Positions 44,627 through 55,640 of a stretch of 64,000 bases of DNA are shown one piece after another. The translations under genes and the position numbers were made by a program. The notes under the pieces were generated by a model. The model had not been told where the DNA came from, did not search any database, and saw only the letters and a list, made by a program, of their open reading frames with translations. Each line of letters opens with the position of its first letter. The first letter of the stretch is position 1. The DNA is from Zantedeschia hybrid cultivar (taxonomy: Eukaryota; Streptophyta; Magnoliopsida; Alismatales; Araceae): the NCBI GenBank assembly GCA_030544215.1, contig JARZZO010000002.1:25853395-25917394 (forward strand), in the 5' to 3' direction.

Positions 44627-45015
44627 TGTTAGGGATTTTCGGAATATCTGGAGCGGAAGCCATCCCTAACGCAGAAGAAGACGATGCCGGAGTCGATCCC
44701 CACGCGCAGCAGACCCCGAACAAGAACGCACGAACCCCGGGCAGGAAGACGGTGTAAACCCACGCACTGTCTCCCCTGGTTTCCTCTCTCTATTCGTCTT
44801 AATGCGTATGACCTAATAGGGAGTCACATGCTTCTTTTATAGAGAGGAGGGACCAGTCCCGTTCTTACTTCTAACAGGATCCTACCCATTACAGGATCCT
44901 TATTGGGCGCCTAATGGGTTAAGCCCAATCATATTCCATTAATTGGATGCCTAATGGTATGCAAGTGTGCAGTCCAGTAAACACAAGTGGACCACTAATT
45001 TGATTAAAACCCAAC
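44627..45015 (-). repeat. 3' LTR of the minus-strand copia element
   Basis: TGTTAGGG ... CCCAACA, 389 bp. Immediately inside lies, on the minus strand, the copia polypurine tract AAGTGGGAGAAT. The insertion point is in COMT exon 1. Confidence 0.85.
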
Positions 45016-45454
45016 ATTCTCCCACTTGGTCCAACTTGTCTTAAGCACATCAAATCTTCCTTTGAAAACATACTTATAGTATAGATATATATAGTTTCAA
45101 AAGGACTCTTGAAGATTTGACATCATGGACATACACCTGAAGAGAAAACCACGGTATGCGCGCGCACGATAAAACAAAACTACACACCATTCCAATTAAC
45201 GGAATCTTAAAGGTTCAAGAACAGTAAATCAAATGACATGAGTCATGGCGGTAAATGCATTCAATTACACACCACCTTCCATGTACCACAATGCCACCAA
45301 CTTACTATAATTGAACATCAAAAATGGAACTGTAGATAAACTCAAACATAATGTTTATCTATTGGTCACCACTTAAACATACAATCTGCCATCCATAATC
45401 CATAACCAACATGTATACAAAATAAATGGAAAAGACAGAAAGTAATTGAAGAAT
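45016..45454 (-). other. copia 3' untranslated region
   Basis: Between the pol stop (TGA, complement at 45455-45457) and the polypurine tract. No coding similarity. Confidence 0.7.
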
Positions 45455-45645
45455 CACAACATATCGAGTGAACTGACAAGACCCATCCGAATCACATGAC
45501 TACAAAAAGTGCTAGCAGGTAGTCCTTTCGTGAGTGGGTCAGCAACCATAAGATCCGTTCTGATATGTTCTATAGACACTTCTTGATTCTTCACTCTGTC
45601 TCTAAGAGCAAAATACTTAATGTCTAAGGCTCTACCACCTTTGGA

Positions 45646-45650
45646 CGCCT
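45646..45650. repeat. Target duplication CGCCT (left)
   Basis: CGCCT at 45646-45650 is repeated at 48398-48402, directly flanking the solo LTR. Confidence 0.9.
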
Positions 45651-48397
45651 TGTAGCGACCCAGATTTCGGGTCCTGTATTCGGGTCGGGTTCGGGCCGGA
45701 TCCCCTGGTTTGGACCCTGGAGGGGTCTTGAGATTGCTGACTGAATGGCGTCAGCACCGCTCGACGCCTTTCAAAAGGCGTCAGGTTGTGTGGACGCCAT
45801 TTAGGGTCTGTCGGTTGTTGCGCCACGTGGGCGGGTTTCGGGCTGCGAGAGTACGGCCCTGTCAGATTTGTCTGAACGGCGTCCAGCTTGGTCGACGCGT
45901 TTCAGACTGCGACACCTGCGGTGTCAGGGTACGGCGCCAGAGCGTTGTCAGTACGGCCTGTCTTGTCGTCTGAACGGCGTCCGCAGTGGGCGACGCGTTT
46001 CAGAGTGGTGTCAGTACGGCCGTCCTGTCAGACTGAATGGCGTCTGCCTCGATCGACGCGTTTTACCTTGTTCCAGATTGACCCCGTAAGCCTCCCCTTC
46101 TTTCCCTCACTTTCGTCTCTCTCTCTTCGCTCTCTCCGCCCTCTCCGGCGATTTTCCTCCCTTCCCCTCCTCTTCTTCCTCTTCCAACTACTCCATAGCT
46201 TCCCTACCTCTCACCTCTACCTCCACCACCTCCTTCGCGGCGTTCCCTTCTCCGGACGGCGGCCGACGTCCCGGCGGAGTGGCGGCGCCCTCGAGGGTAC
46301 CGGCGGCGGTGTGCGGTGCGGCGGGACGGCGGCACGGAGCTTGGCGGAGTTCGAGAACCGGTAGGGGGACGAAACCTTGCATGTGATGTTCGTGTGATTC
46401 TCGGCGTAATGTGGTGTTTGGGGGATAGATTGAGCATGCTTAAGGGGGGATTCCATGTGGGAATGACGGTGTTGTGATCGCGTTTTCGTGAGCATGAATG
46501 TGTGGTCGAGCTTCTCTCCTTCCCCCTTTGATTTTGGGTTTTTCGGGGTGCCCGGGGTTCAAGGGTGAAGCCCTCGGGTTGAACCAGGAAGCCTGGTTTC
46601 TGGCGCTAAATGGCGTCAAGCTGGGTCGACGCCTTTCCGAAAGACGTCCGGACAGCACGACGCATTTTTAGCGCAGAAACCTCCATGTACGAAGGTTTCC
46701 TGAGTTTGGGGTTCTGCGCTAAATGACGTCATGGATGGACGACGCCTTTTAGAAGGACGTCGGGCCATCATGACGCCATTTAGACAGGAAATGTCCCCGT
46801 TTAAGGGTTCAAAATCCGGATTTCTGAGTTGAATGGCGTCGAGCGACCCTGACGCGTTTTTAAACGGCGGCTTCACTGGTGGACGCGTTTTAAGAGATAA
46901 TCTGACTTTTAATAAACCTGTCTATGGGTCTTGAATGGCGTCGACCTCGGTCGACGCGATTCAAGACAGGAATGCTAATGTTGTTATATTCACGCACGTT
47001 TCACGGTGGGATGGTTCTAATGCATGCTGTGGGTCGTATATTGAGACGGGAACTTCTGCGTGAGTGGAATTACACCATCTGGGTGTGTGTGTGTGCGTGC
47101 GTGCTTTAACTATATACTGAGACTGAGGTTTACAGTGCGAATGGAATCATGTTATATGTGTGGTTGTGTTATGCGAATGTGGATCGGGTTAACTGTGCTT
47201 TACGTTTGTCACCATGGGCTGATGGGAGAAGGGCCATGGTGTCTGTGAGGAGGGGTGCTTGTTGTGTTTCACTCTTGGCTGAGACAAGCAGAACCACCTT
47301 GAGCCCGTCGGGCCGGAGTAGCTGGTGTGCTATCCGAGGGGTTGCTGTTTGGTCTCAGCGGGTCGGGGTTTCCCTTGGTTGTCGTGACAGCTTCTGGCGT
47401 GTTTCTTGCTGAGGAGCTGGTGGTGTTTCTGGTGGGAGTTGGTTTACCCTTTAGCCAGTGGGCCTGATGTGACCTTTGATCAAGGTTACGAGTGGTACCT
47501 ATAGCCCTTGGCCTGACGCAGCCCGGGAGAGTTGGGTTTGTGGGTAGTTCCTGTAGCTTCGGCTTGACGGGGGTTCGCCGGTCCCCAGGGCCCTCCTGAA
47601 GCGCTGAGGCCTAGCGTGGAGGCAATCCGGTGATAGGACAGTAGTCTAGACTGCTTGTGTGCACACGTAGCTGGCAGTGGCGGTACACTGAGTCCAGCTA
47701 GTCCTAGTTTGGCTCACTGCCTCACCCTACAGTGCCCCGGAACACTGTAGGGGTGGACAGGCGTGAGTAGTGGTAGTGTTGGGAGGCGACGTTCGACTTC
47801 GGTCGACAATGTGGTTTGGTCGCTTCGTGGACTTTGACTGTGAGTCGTGACTCTGTGTTGAGTTCTTCGGGTTACTTGGTGTGGTTCTTGTTACACTGCT
47901 TACCGTGCGTTTCACATCAGAGTCGGGTGTTGTGTTTACTGCTTTACTTTAATTGCCATATATTCCTGTTGTTACACTTGTGGGTGTGTCAGTGGGAGGC
48001 AAGGGATCGGATGATCCCTACTGAGCCCATTTCTGGTGTGGCTCACTCCCTGCGGTTTCAGGTGTGGACCTCGAGGCGAGCGGAAGTGTGGTGTCTTCTT
48101 GGTGTGCGGCCAGCAGCTGTCTTAGTTCCGGGGTATGCCCCGATGTTGTTGTACTTCCTTCTGCCTGTACTTATTTAATTGTTGGACATGTAATTATTGT
48201 TGGACTGTATACGGACATTGTTATTCTCCTTCCTGCGCACTTGCTTACCTTGTGGTCCGTGTGTTTGTTATATTTAATCTTGTTTAGCACTTACTCCTCC
48301 AGACGTGTGGTGTGAGATCCGGGTGCGAACCCGTAGTTAATGGGCCGACATCCATTTAGTGACCGGGTCTCCGGTCATAGGATGGCGGGTCGTTACA
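45651..48397 (-). mobile_element. Solo LTR (2.75 kb) carrying twelve dyads
   Basis: Ends are inverted: TGTAGCGACCCAG on the left, GGGTCGTTACA on the right. A 5-bp target duplication CGCCT flanks it, and no internal retrotransposon sequence is present, so it is a solo LTR. Its left half (45741-46965) contains twelve CGTC-N10-GACG dyads; its right half is GC-moderate with no recognised gene. If, as in the Tat LTR, dyads lie in U3, the element would read plus; strand is uncertain. Short open frames in it are not similar to known proteins. Confidence 0.88.
45741..46966. promoter_or_regulatory. Twelve CGTC-N10-GACG dyads in the solo LTR
   Basis: Cores start at 45747, 45777, 45878, 45976, 46039, 46612, 46643, 46725, 46756, 46835, 46866 and 46937. 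Several occur as close pairs 30-31 bp apart. Outer arms often pair further, for example CTTGAATGG / GATTCAAG and GTCTGAACG / GTTTCAGAC. One copy (46866) has GGCGGC in place of GGCGTC. Confidence 0.88.
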
Positions 48398-51300
48398 CGC
48401 CTTATTGTTCTTAGAGAAGAAGACCGCAACGGAATTGTCACAATATATCCTGATAGGTCTGGAGACGAAGTCAATGAATGATAGACCTGTGAGCAGATTC
48501 CGCAACTGGATGGCCTGTGCACTAGCCTCAAAACAAGCAATGAACTCAGCTGCCATCGTGGAAGCCACTGTTATACTCTGCTTCTCACTGCACCAAGTGA
48601 TAGCCCCTCCTGCCAGGAGGAAGATGTATCCTGTAGTGGACTTCCTCGAATCAAGCCAGCCGCCAAAATCAGCATCAGAATAGGTAACGACCTCTAGCTG
48701 ATCTGACCTTCTGTAAGTGAGCATGAAATCTAATGTGCCCTTAAGATACCGCATGACTTTCTTAGCAGCTTTCCAATTATCCATGCCTGGGTTGCTCTGG
48801 TACCTGCTGAGCATACCTACGGCAAAAGCTATATCTGGACGTGTACAAGTCTGAAGGTACATTAAGCTCCCAACGGCTGAAGCATATGGGATAGGCTCCA
48901 TCTGCTTCCTTTCCAAGTTGTTCCTGGGACACTGTAATTCACTGAATTTATCACCTTTTACAATGAGTACTTTATCGGGTGCGCAGGACTGCATGTTGAA
49001 CCTTTCCAAGACCTTTGAGATGTAAGCCTTCTGAGAGAGACCAAGAGTGCCTGAGGGTCTATCTCTAGTGATTACAATGCCCAAAACATAGTGGGCATCA
49101 CCCATATCTTTCATCTCAAAGTTCTTAGAAAGGAAAGTTTTGGTTTCGTGCAATAAACCAAGATCACTGCTGGCAAGCAAGATGTCATCCACATACAAAA
49201 GCAAGACAATGAAACTACTCCCATTGATCCTTAGGTACAAACATTCATCAATGATGTTTTTCTTAAACCCAAAGGACAGTATGATTTCATTGAACTTTAT
49301 GAACCATTGGCGGGAGGCTTGCTTAAGTCCGTAAATGGATTTCCTTAATTTGCATACCAAGTGTTCTTTACCTTCAACACGAAACCCTTGAGGTTGCTCC
49401 ATATACAGTTCTTTATCTAGGTCCCCATTGAGAAAAGCCGTTTTCACATCCATCTGATGTAACTCTAGGTTAAAATGAGCTACCAAGGCCATGACTATTC
49501 TGAATGAGAGTTTCTTGGAAACTGGAGATAACGTCTCATCATAGTCAATGCCTTCCCTTTGAGTGAAACCCTTAGCTACAAATCTGGCCTTATATCGTTC
49601 AACTTTACCTTTAGCGTCCACCTTAGTTTTGAATATCCATTTACATCCAACAAGTTTGGACCCTTTAGGCAAGTTAACGAGATCCCAGACTTGATTTTTA
49701 GCCATAGAGTCAAGCTCTTCTTTCATGGCTTCAAACCAATAGGCAGATTTTTCACTCTTCATGGCTTATGAAAACGTCACTGGATCATCAATGTCACCCC
49801 TGTCTACACTATCCTCCTGTAGGTATACTATGAACTCATCAGATATGGCAGGTCTCCTAACTCTTTCAGATCGACGCAATGTTGGCCCCTGATCCACCTG
49901 AGAAGGTGGTTGGTCAACAACAGCGACATCTTCTGGCTCTGGAGCAACCTGGGTTGGACCAACTGCAACTATTTGCTCCCCTAGGATTTCATTCCGAGGA
50001 ATGAATATGGGAACAACGTTGTTAGTTGTTACAGGTATTTCAACATGATCCTGTAACTCCTCAAAAGAAATCTCTCGAGAAGGTCCACTCCCACTAACTC
50101 CGCCATCTTCAAGGAACCTTGCCTTATCTGTTTCTATAATGATGGGAACATGGGATGGGCAATAGAATCTATACCCTTTTGATCTCGCTGGATAACCAAT
50201 GAAGAATCCACTGGTTGTTCTGAGATCAAAAGTCTTTTCCTGTGGACTGTATGGTCTAGCCTCAGCTGCACACCCCCACGTGCGCATATAGCTCACAGAA
50301 GGTTTCCTACCACACCATAACTCATAGGGAGTCTTAGGCGCAGCCTTCGTAGGAACCTTATTCACAATGTGAGCAGCTGTCTTAACGGCTTCGCCCCACA
50401 AGGATAAAGGAAGGGTAGAATGACTCAACATTGCCCTGACCATTTCTTTAAGCGTTCGATTCCTTCTTTCTGCAACCCCATTCTGGTATGGGCTGCCAGG
50501 AGTAGTGTACTGAGGTACAATACCCTCTTCTTTAAGAAATTTAGCTAATGGACCAGGCCTTCGTCCCATCTCAGTATACCTACCATAGTACTCGCCACCT
50601 CTATCAGACCAGACTATCTTGATTACTTTCCCTGATTGTTTCTCTACTTCCTTCTTGAAATCCTTAACGACATTAAAAACATCTGCCTTTTCAAGAAGTA
50701 AATAGAGATACATGAATCTATAATAGTCATCTATAAAGGTGACAAAATACCTCTCACCAGTTAGACAGGGTGAAAAAGGACCACAGATATCAGTGTGAAT
50801 TATTTCTAAAATTCCAGAACTCCTTGTGGCATCTTTATTAGGCGTGTGTGTTTGCTTTCCTTTAATACAATCAACACATGTCTCGAAGTCAGTGAAATCC
50901 AGAATGTGTAACACTCATTCTCCCACTAACCTTTTGAGCCTCTTAATGGAGATATGTCCTAATCTCCTATGCCACAACATGGATGAATTTTCATTAACTC
51001 TACCATGCTTGTTGCCAGTAAGGACCGAAGTATGCAGGGTGTTATGAGATTGTTCAATCACATTGCTAAGACACAATTTATACAAACCATCAGATATAGA
51101 ACCAGTACCAATAACAATAGAATTCTTTATTAATTCAACTGAAGAGTTTCCAAGTTTGACTTGAAAACCTTTTGAATCAAGTCTTGATACTGAAACCAAA
51201 TTTCTACTAAAAGATGGTACATAAAAAGTGTCTTCTAAATCTAGAACAAATCCTGATTCCATAACTATCCTATAAATTCCTACGGCCTTGACTTGTGAAC

Positions 51301-51514
51301 ACGTCTTATTTCCTGAAAAGATGCTCCGCTCACCCTCATTCGAAGGCCTTTGGAAGAGGAATCTCTGCATAGAAGTGGCAACATGCACAGTAGAACCTGA
51401 GTCAATCCACCATGTGCTTTTAGGAACATTGACTAAATTAGACTCATAACAAACATAGGATGTATGCTCTCGAACACTACCACTAGTGTATTCCATTGAG
51501 AACAGTTTAACCAT

Positions 51515-51858
51515 TAAAGTTCTGGCTTTGGCCTTATCAGAACTAATGAACTGTTCTTCAATAACTTTAAGAAATCCACTAGCAATAATCTGATCTGGGA
51601 TAGATCCCTTAATGTTCTGTCCAACGTGTCCCTGAAGGAACAGAAGGCAGAGACGATTGGACTTTTCCCATTTTTCATAATGAGTCTACTGTTCTAACGA
51701 GCTTTCTGGAGTAAGTGGAGCCGGCATAACCTCACGTAATGCTAAATCTAAGTCCATGCAGCCTAGAACAAATTGTACCCTTTGTTTCCACTCAGTGAAA
51801 TTAGTGCCATTCAGGTACGGCACACTAGCATTAAATGGTGCAAACAAAGGAAAAGCAG
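51515..51858 (-). pseudogene. copia gag remnant
   Basis: Starts after an acceptor-like TTTATTTCAG (complement, 51859-51868) with FNASVPYLNGTNFTEWKQRV, the copia gag N-terminus. A stop follows ESSLEQ. Sequence then continues through GFLKVIEEQF and KARTLMVKLFSMEYT. At about 51463 the text jumps from SVREH to protease-proximal TSYVCYESN, so most of gag and its zinc knuckle are deleted. Confidence 0.8.
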
Positions 51859-51868
51859 CTGAAATAAA

Positions 51869-53028
51869 CAAACACATGCTCATATATAAGGCAATGGAAC
51901 TAAAATATTGCAAGTAATGAGGCAAACAGATATGCAAAGTAATTCAACAACATAAAGAGAACTACTTTATCAAGTCGTCCGATAGTTTCATGGACGAATT
52001 CCCCGGATTAACTTAAGTGATAAAACTAAAACTTATAAACATTTTGATATCAAGAGAGGGTACCTTTGGGTACATAACACTCAAGAATCGTCATGTAGAT
52101 AAATTTTATTTAATCCTGCTAATGACATGAAAATAAACACTCCTTTGATAGTTAAATTTACAATCAAATCATGAACACAAGTATTTGAAATCATTTTAAT
52201 TTCTTAACGAGTATATTTTATTATTCGCCATGCATAAGGTCACTTTGGTGATCTACTTACACACTTTGAATACTAAAACATCCTCCCCAAATTAAAATGA
52301 TAACAAATATCTAAATGCTCATCAATAATGCTATTTAAAATTTAATATGGTAAGATTTTATCAATCCTCGTGATTAGTGCCACTTTGGTGGTCAAACTAA
52401 TCATTTAGAAATTAAAATTTACCACGAAACTACATAATAACATTAATAAACACATAACATGAGCAAAAAAGACATAAACACAATAATTAATGCAATCTTA
52501 AGTGGAGATATTCATACATGATTAAAATTGTAAAGAGGACAAATAATCACAAGAAATATCTCCTAAACTTACAGCAATAATTATTGATTCTTAATCAACA
52601 TTAATCATGCTTAAAACTACATTAAAATGACTACTTAACAAGTTTATAGCATGCTGTTACATATATGTCCTTTTTCTATTTGCAGAAAGAAAACTGAATT
52701 GCAAACATAACATGAACTGCTTACAGAAAAGTCCTGAATTGTAAACATACTTTGCAGTTTGCAAGAACAATCAGAAATTGCAAACATATCCGTTCTAATT
52801 TGCATAAACAACTTAAATTGTAAATATATCCGTTTCTGTTTGCAGAAATAACCAAAATTACAAACAGATTATCAGAAATTGTGTATGTATCCAAGCAGAT
52901 TTAAAATATGATCTTTTATCCTTCAAAGATCACTAACGGGCCTAAAATGGGCTCAGAAATATAGGCCAAAGATCCAGAACTTAATGGATCAATTAAATGA
53001 CCATTAGTGAATTTTAAAAGATAAAAAT
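51869..53028 (-). other. copia 5' region, possible leader intron and minisatellite
   Basis: No coding similarity. The 3' splice-like end at 51859 suggests a leader intron. The block GGTCACTTTGGTGATCTACTTA (shortened) and a relative about 130 bp further form a diverged direct repeat near 52228 and 52377. At 52680-52880 the words TTTGCAGAA and AATTGCAAACATA alternate about five times. The segment ends abruptly at 53028 where copy B begins. Confidence 0.6.
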
Positions 53029-55073
53029 AGCTCGAGTTCGTCGAGTATTTAAACAAGTCGAGTTCGAATGACCATTTTAAATACTCAAACGAGTTTGAGC
53101 TTAACTAAAAATGATCGAATCGAGTTTGAGCAAGGTGAAACTCAACTAGACTCAGTTCATTTACACCCGTACCTAAACTCAGGACAGTTTTATATCTATA
53201 TTCTTCAATTCATCAAAATTGATGGAATCTTTATGGCACATTTGATTGAAGTTCATGACATTTTAACAAAAAAAGAAAGTAAAAAATTAACTTATACGTT
53301 AGTTATACTGGTGACATGAAAAAACCCGTTTAAATATGGTAGAGCCATTGCCAATGACCTCACGTATTCTACATTTCTGGACACGAAACCCCACAAGGAT
53401 TACGACCATGTGATTGGGCCTAGCGATGAAAAAGATAGCCTAACGGTGAGGATAGCAAGTATATTGTATGTTTAGTCTTAAAATAAAAAATATATTCTTA
53501 ACTTATTATTATCCTTACATACCTACATCTTTATCCTTATCATCAAAAGCTAATGGAAGTGAAAACATAAAGGTTAAATTATCAAACAATATATACTTCT
53601 AAAATTTTTTACATAATACCATTGAATTATAAAATTCCCATATATGCATGAAATGCGATTATCATAAAATAAATATCAAAACAATTACTTCTAACTTAAA
53701 ATTTATTATGTGAATGAACATAAACCAGAACGAAGTCAAACTTATAAAGAAAATAAATTAACAAGTTTACTAATTATACGTAAAAGAAAATATAGAAAGT
53801 AAGCACTATGTCATATATAAGTATATATTAATGTGCCTATCTTAACTTTCGATTTGTCAAATTTTTTTAAAGATTTTATGCTTTTATAAATATGTTACAT
53901 TATAATATTATAATATGAAATTTAAACTATATTTTTAGAATATAGAATATGATAATATAAAATATAAAAAGACGAGTAATCATATTACATAATATGGAAA
54001 CAGTTGTTTCTTTTATCCTTATCTTTATTCTTAAATTTATATGTTCATGTGTCCTATAAGTCAGGAATAGGGATAGGTATTTCCCGTTATCCTTTTTCGC
54101 TTTCATCTCTAACTGGGCATTTAAGGCTGGCTTGGGTGCCTAGTAGCGAAGCTGTCCGTTTCGGAGGGCACGCTTTTGGCCCACAAGCCAGTGGTTTTGA
54201 ACCCTTTTCTTTAGTTACTTTTTAGTTTTTATAATTTTTATAAATTATTTTTATTTTTTAAAACATCGCACAGTATTTAGATAATGTTTAAAAAATTCTT
54301 CCAAATAATTTTTTTAGGAAAAGTTGAGGGGCTTTTTAAGGATATTTTAAATAATTGTAGATATTAATAAAGAATAGAAAGATTCAAGGTGCTTATAAAA
54401 AATATTAGATGATTATCAGAACTGAAAAATAAAAATCTCATTTCTTTATTTGGAATTTCTAGTGCTTGATTGTAATGAAATGGCTGAGCTAATGTACAAA
54501 TATGTGTATACATGAAATGTTAAAAATATTTTCAGCTCCGGTCAACTAATATATGCAATATTCTAAAGCATCGACCATACGATCATTTGCTACAATCTTG
54601 AATATTCAGTTAATCGGGGTACTCACTGTTAAAAAACATAATTAAATGAGACCATGGTTTGTTATCGTGTCTAAGCGACCACAGAATGATCCTCTCATTG
54701 CTAATGCAATCAATGAGTAATACTAGCTGCACACCCGGAGATAAGCTCATGATCCTAATTTAATCCAACAATGGCTTAGATGGTGTAAGGGTATCTTTTT
54801 CATTGTTTTAACCGTTTAATTAAATATACAATAATATGGATAATAAGTTGGAATTCAGTTGTCTTTTCCGTCTAATCTTTGATTGAAGAATTTAAAAAAG
54901 AATTTAAAAAAATGCAGCCGTGTCCCAGGCGTTCCGTAATGATGCACTTGAAAAGTCATAACTGAATTCCCGATCATATGCGGCATCAAATCTGCAATAG
55001 ATCCATTAATGAGATGAGTAGGAAATAAAAGAATCAAGTCATATTGTTCTCTGTTGGTGTTGTGGGCGTCTTA

Positions 55074-55084
55074 GTCCGAGATCG
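55074..55084 (+). promoter_or_regulatory. snRNA USE, copy B
   Basis: Same GTCCGAGATCG as copy A, at the same distance from the TATA-like AAATAAAA (55116-55123) and from the U2 start. Confidence 0.7.
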
Positions 55085-55150
55085 ACAGATACGTGCGCGG
55101 AGAAGCCAAGTGCAGAAATAAAAGAAGACCCCAGCGCCGCTTGGGAACTC

Positions 55151-55349
55151 ATACCTTTCTCGGCCTTTTGGCTAAGATCAAGTGTAGTATCTGTTCTTAT
55201 CAGTTTAATATCTGATACGTGGGCCATCGGCCCACATGATATTAAATTAATTTGTTTTAGGGGAGGCTCATCCACAGTGGCTTGCCACTGGGGACCTCGT
55301 GCGTCGCCCTTGCGTTGCACTACTGCTTGGGTCCGGCGCACCCCTACCA
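55151..55349 (+). ncRNA. U2: U2 spliceosomal snRNA, copy B
   Basis: Same 199-nt layout as copy A with intact 5' half and stem-loops. It differs at about six positions in the 3' half (for example TTTTAGGGGAGGCTCATC against TTTTGGGGGAGGCCCATA, and GACCTCGTGC against GATCTCGCGC). The same Sm-site interruption AATTTGTTTT is present. Unlike copy A it keeps a perfect 3' box. Confidence 0.9.
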
Positions 55350-55363
55350 ATTCGAAAGTGTAA
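55348..55363 (+). terminator. U2 3' box, copy B
   Basis: CAATTCGAAAGTGTAA fits the plant snRNA 3'-end formation signal CA-N(3-10)-AGTNNAA exactly, right at the end of U2. In copy A one G is missing. Confidence 0.7.
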
Positions 55364-55573
55364 ATGGTTGGCCCATTGTAATCTTATTTTACCTTCATCA
55401 CAGATTTCCCTTGCCTTCCTTAATCTAAACCCGCATCAGGCATATTTTTTTATCTAAACCAGTGTAAACTCTTAGAATTTGAAGAGACAGTGGAAGGAAA
55501 GGGAGAAGATTGTGAAAAGGAAGGCACATAGGTATGTCTAAGTACGTACATAGGTGCCAACTATGGTAAGGAA

Positions 55574-55640
55574 GGCACCAATTCAACCAAATCAATTCAG
55601 CAATAACACGTGTCATGACTTGATATTCTGCTTCGGTAGT
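55574..55640 (-). pseudogene. copia RNase H remnant, copy B
   Basis: Encodes only the TEAEYQVMTRVIAELIWLNW part of the relic found at 16040-16370; the remainder is deleted. Confidence 0.75.

Larger units (their letters stand above)
45455..51514 (-). pseudogene. copia pol (protease, integrase, RT, RNase H), interrupted
   Basis: Read on the minus strand. Protease-like STWWIDSGSTVHV near 51410; GAG-pre-integrase MLWHRRLGH near 50970; integrase with IHTDICGP, WSDRGGEYYG and the Asp-Glu block YQNGVAERRNRTLKEM; RT with KTAFLNGDL and YVDDILLA; RNase H with TYSDADFGG and the copia tail ADPLTKGLP near 45520. Stops in the same frame lie at 50915-50917 (TGA) and 49766-49768 (TAA, probably from CAA). 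A solo LTR (45651-48397) splits the RNase H domain after FSKNNKA. Apart from these, the frame is continuous. Confidence 0.9.
44627..53028 (-). mobile_element. Ty1/copia retrotransposon, 5' LTR missing, interrupted by a solo LTR
   Basis: 3' LTR, polypurine tract, RNase H, RT, integrase, protease and a gag remnant run right to left. The 5' LTR and primer-binding site are absent: copy B of the large repeat begins at 53029 instead. Coding is broken by two in-frame stops, a large gag deletion and a 2.7-kb insertion, yet protein similarity is otherwise high, so the decay is recent. Confidence 0.9.

Noticed and set aside
45741..46966. Dyad arrays as a CRISPR-like repeat-spacer array
   Set aside because: Constant arms with variable 10-nt centres look superficially similar, but the spacing between copies is irregular, the centres are far too short, and the context is a plant LTR.
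45646..48402. Segment 45651-48397 as a protein-coding insertion
   Set aside because: Its short frames in several registers have no family similarity, and the TG..CA-type ends with a 5-bp duplication identify a solo LTR.
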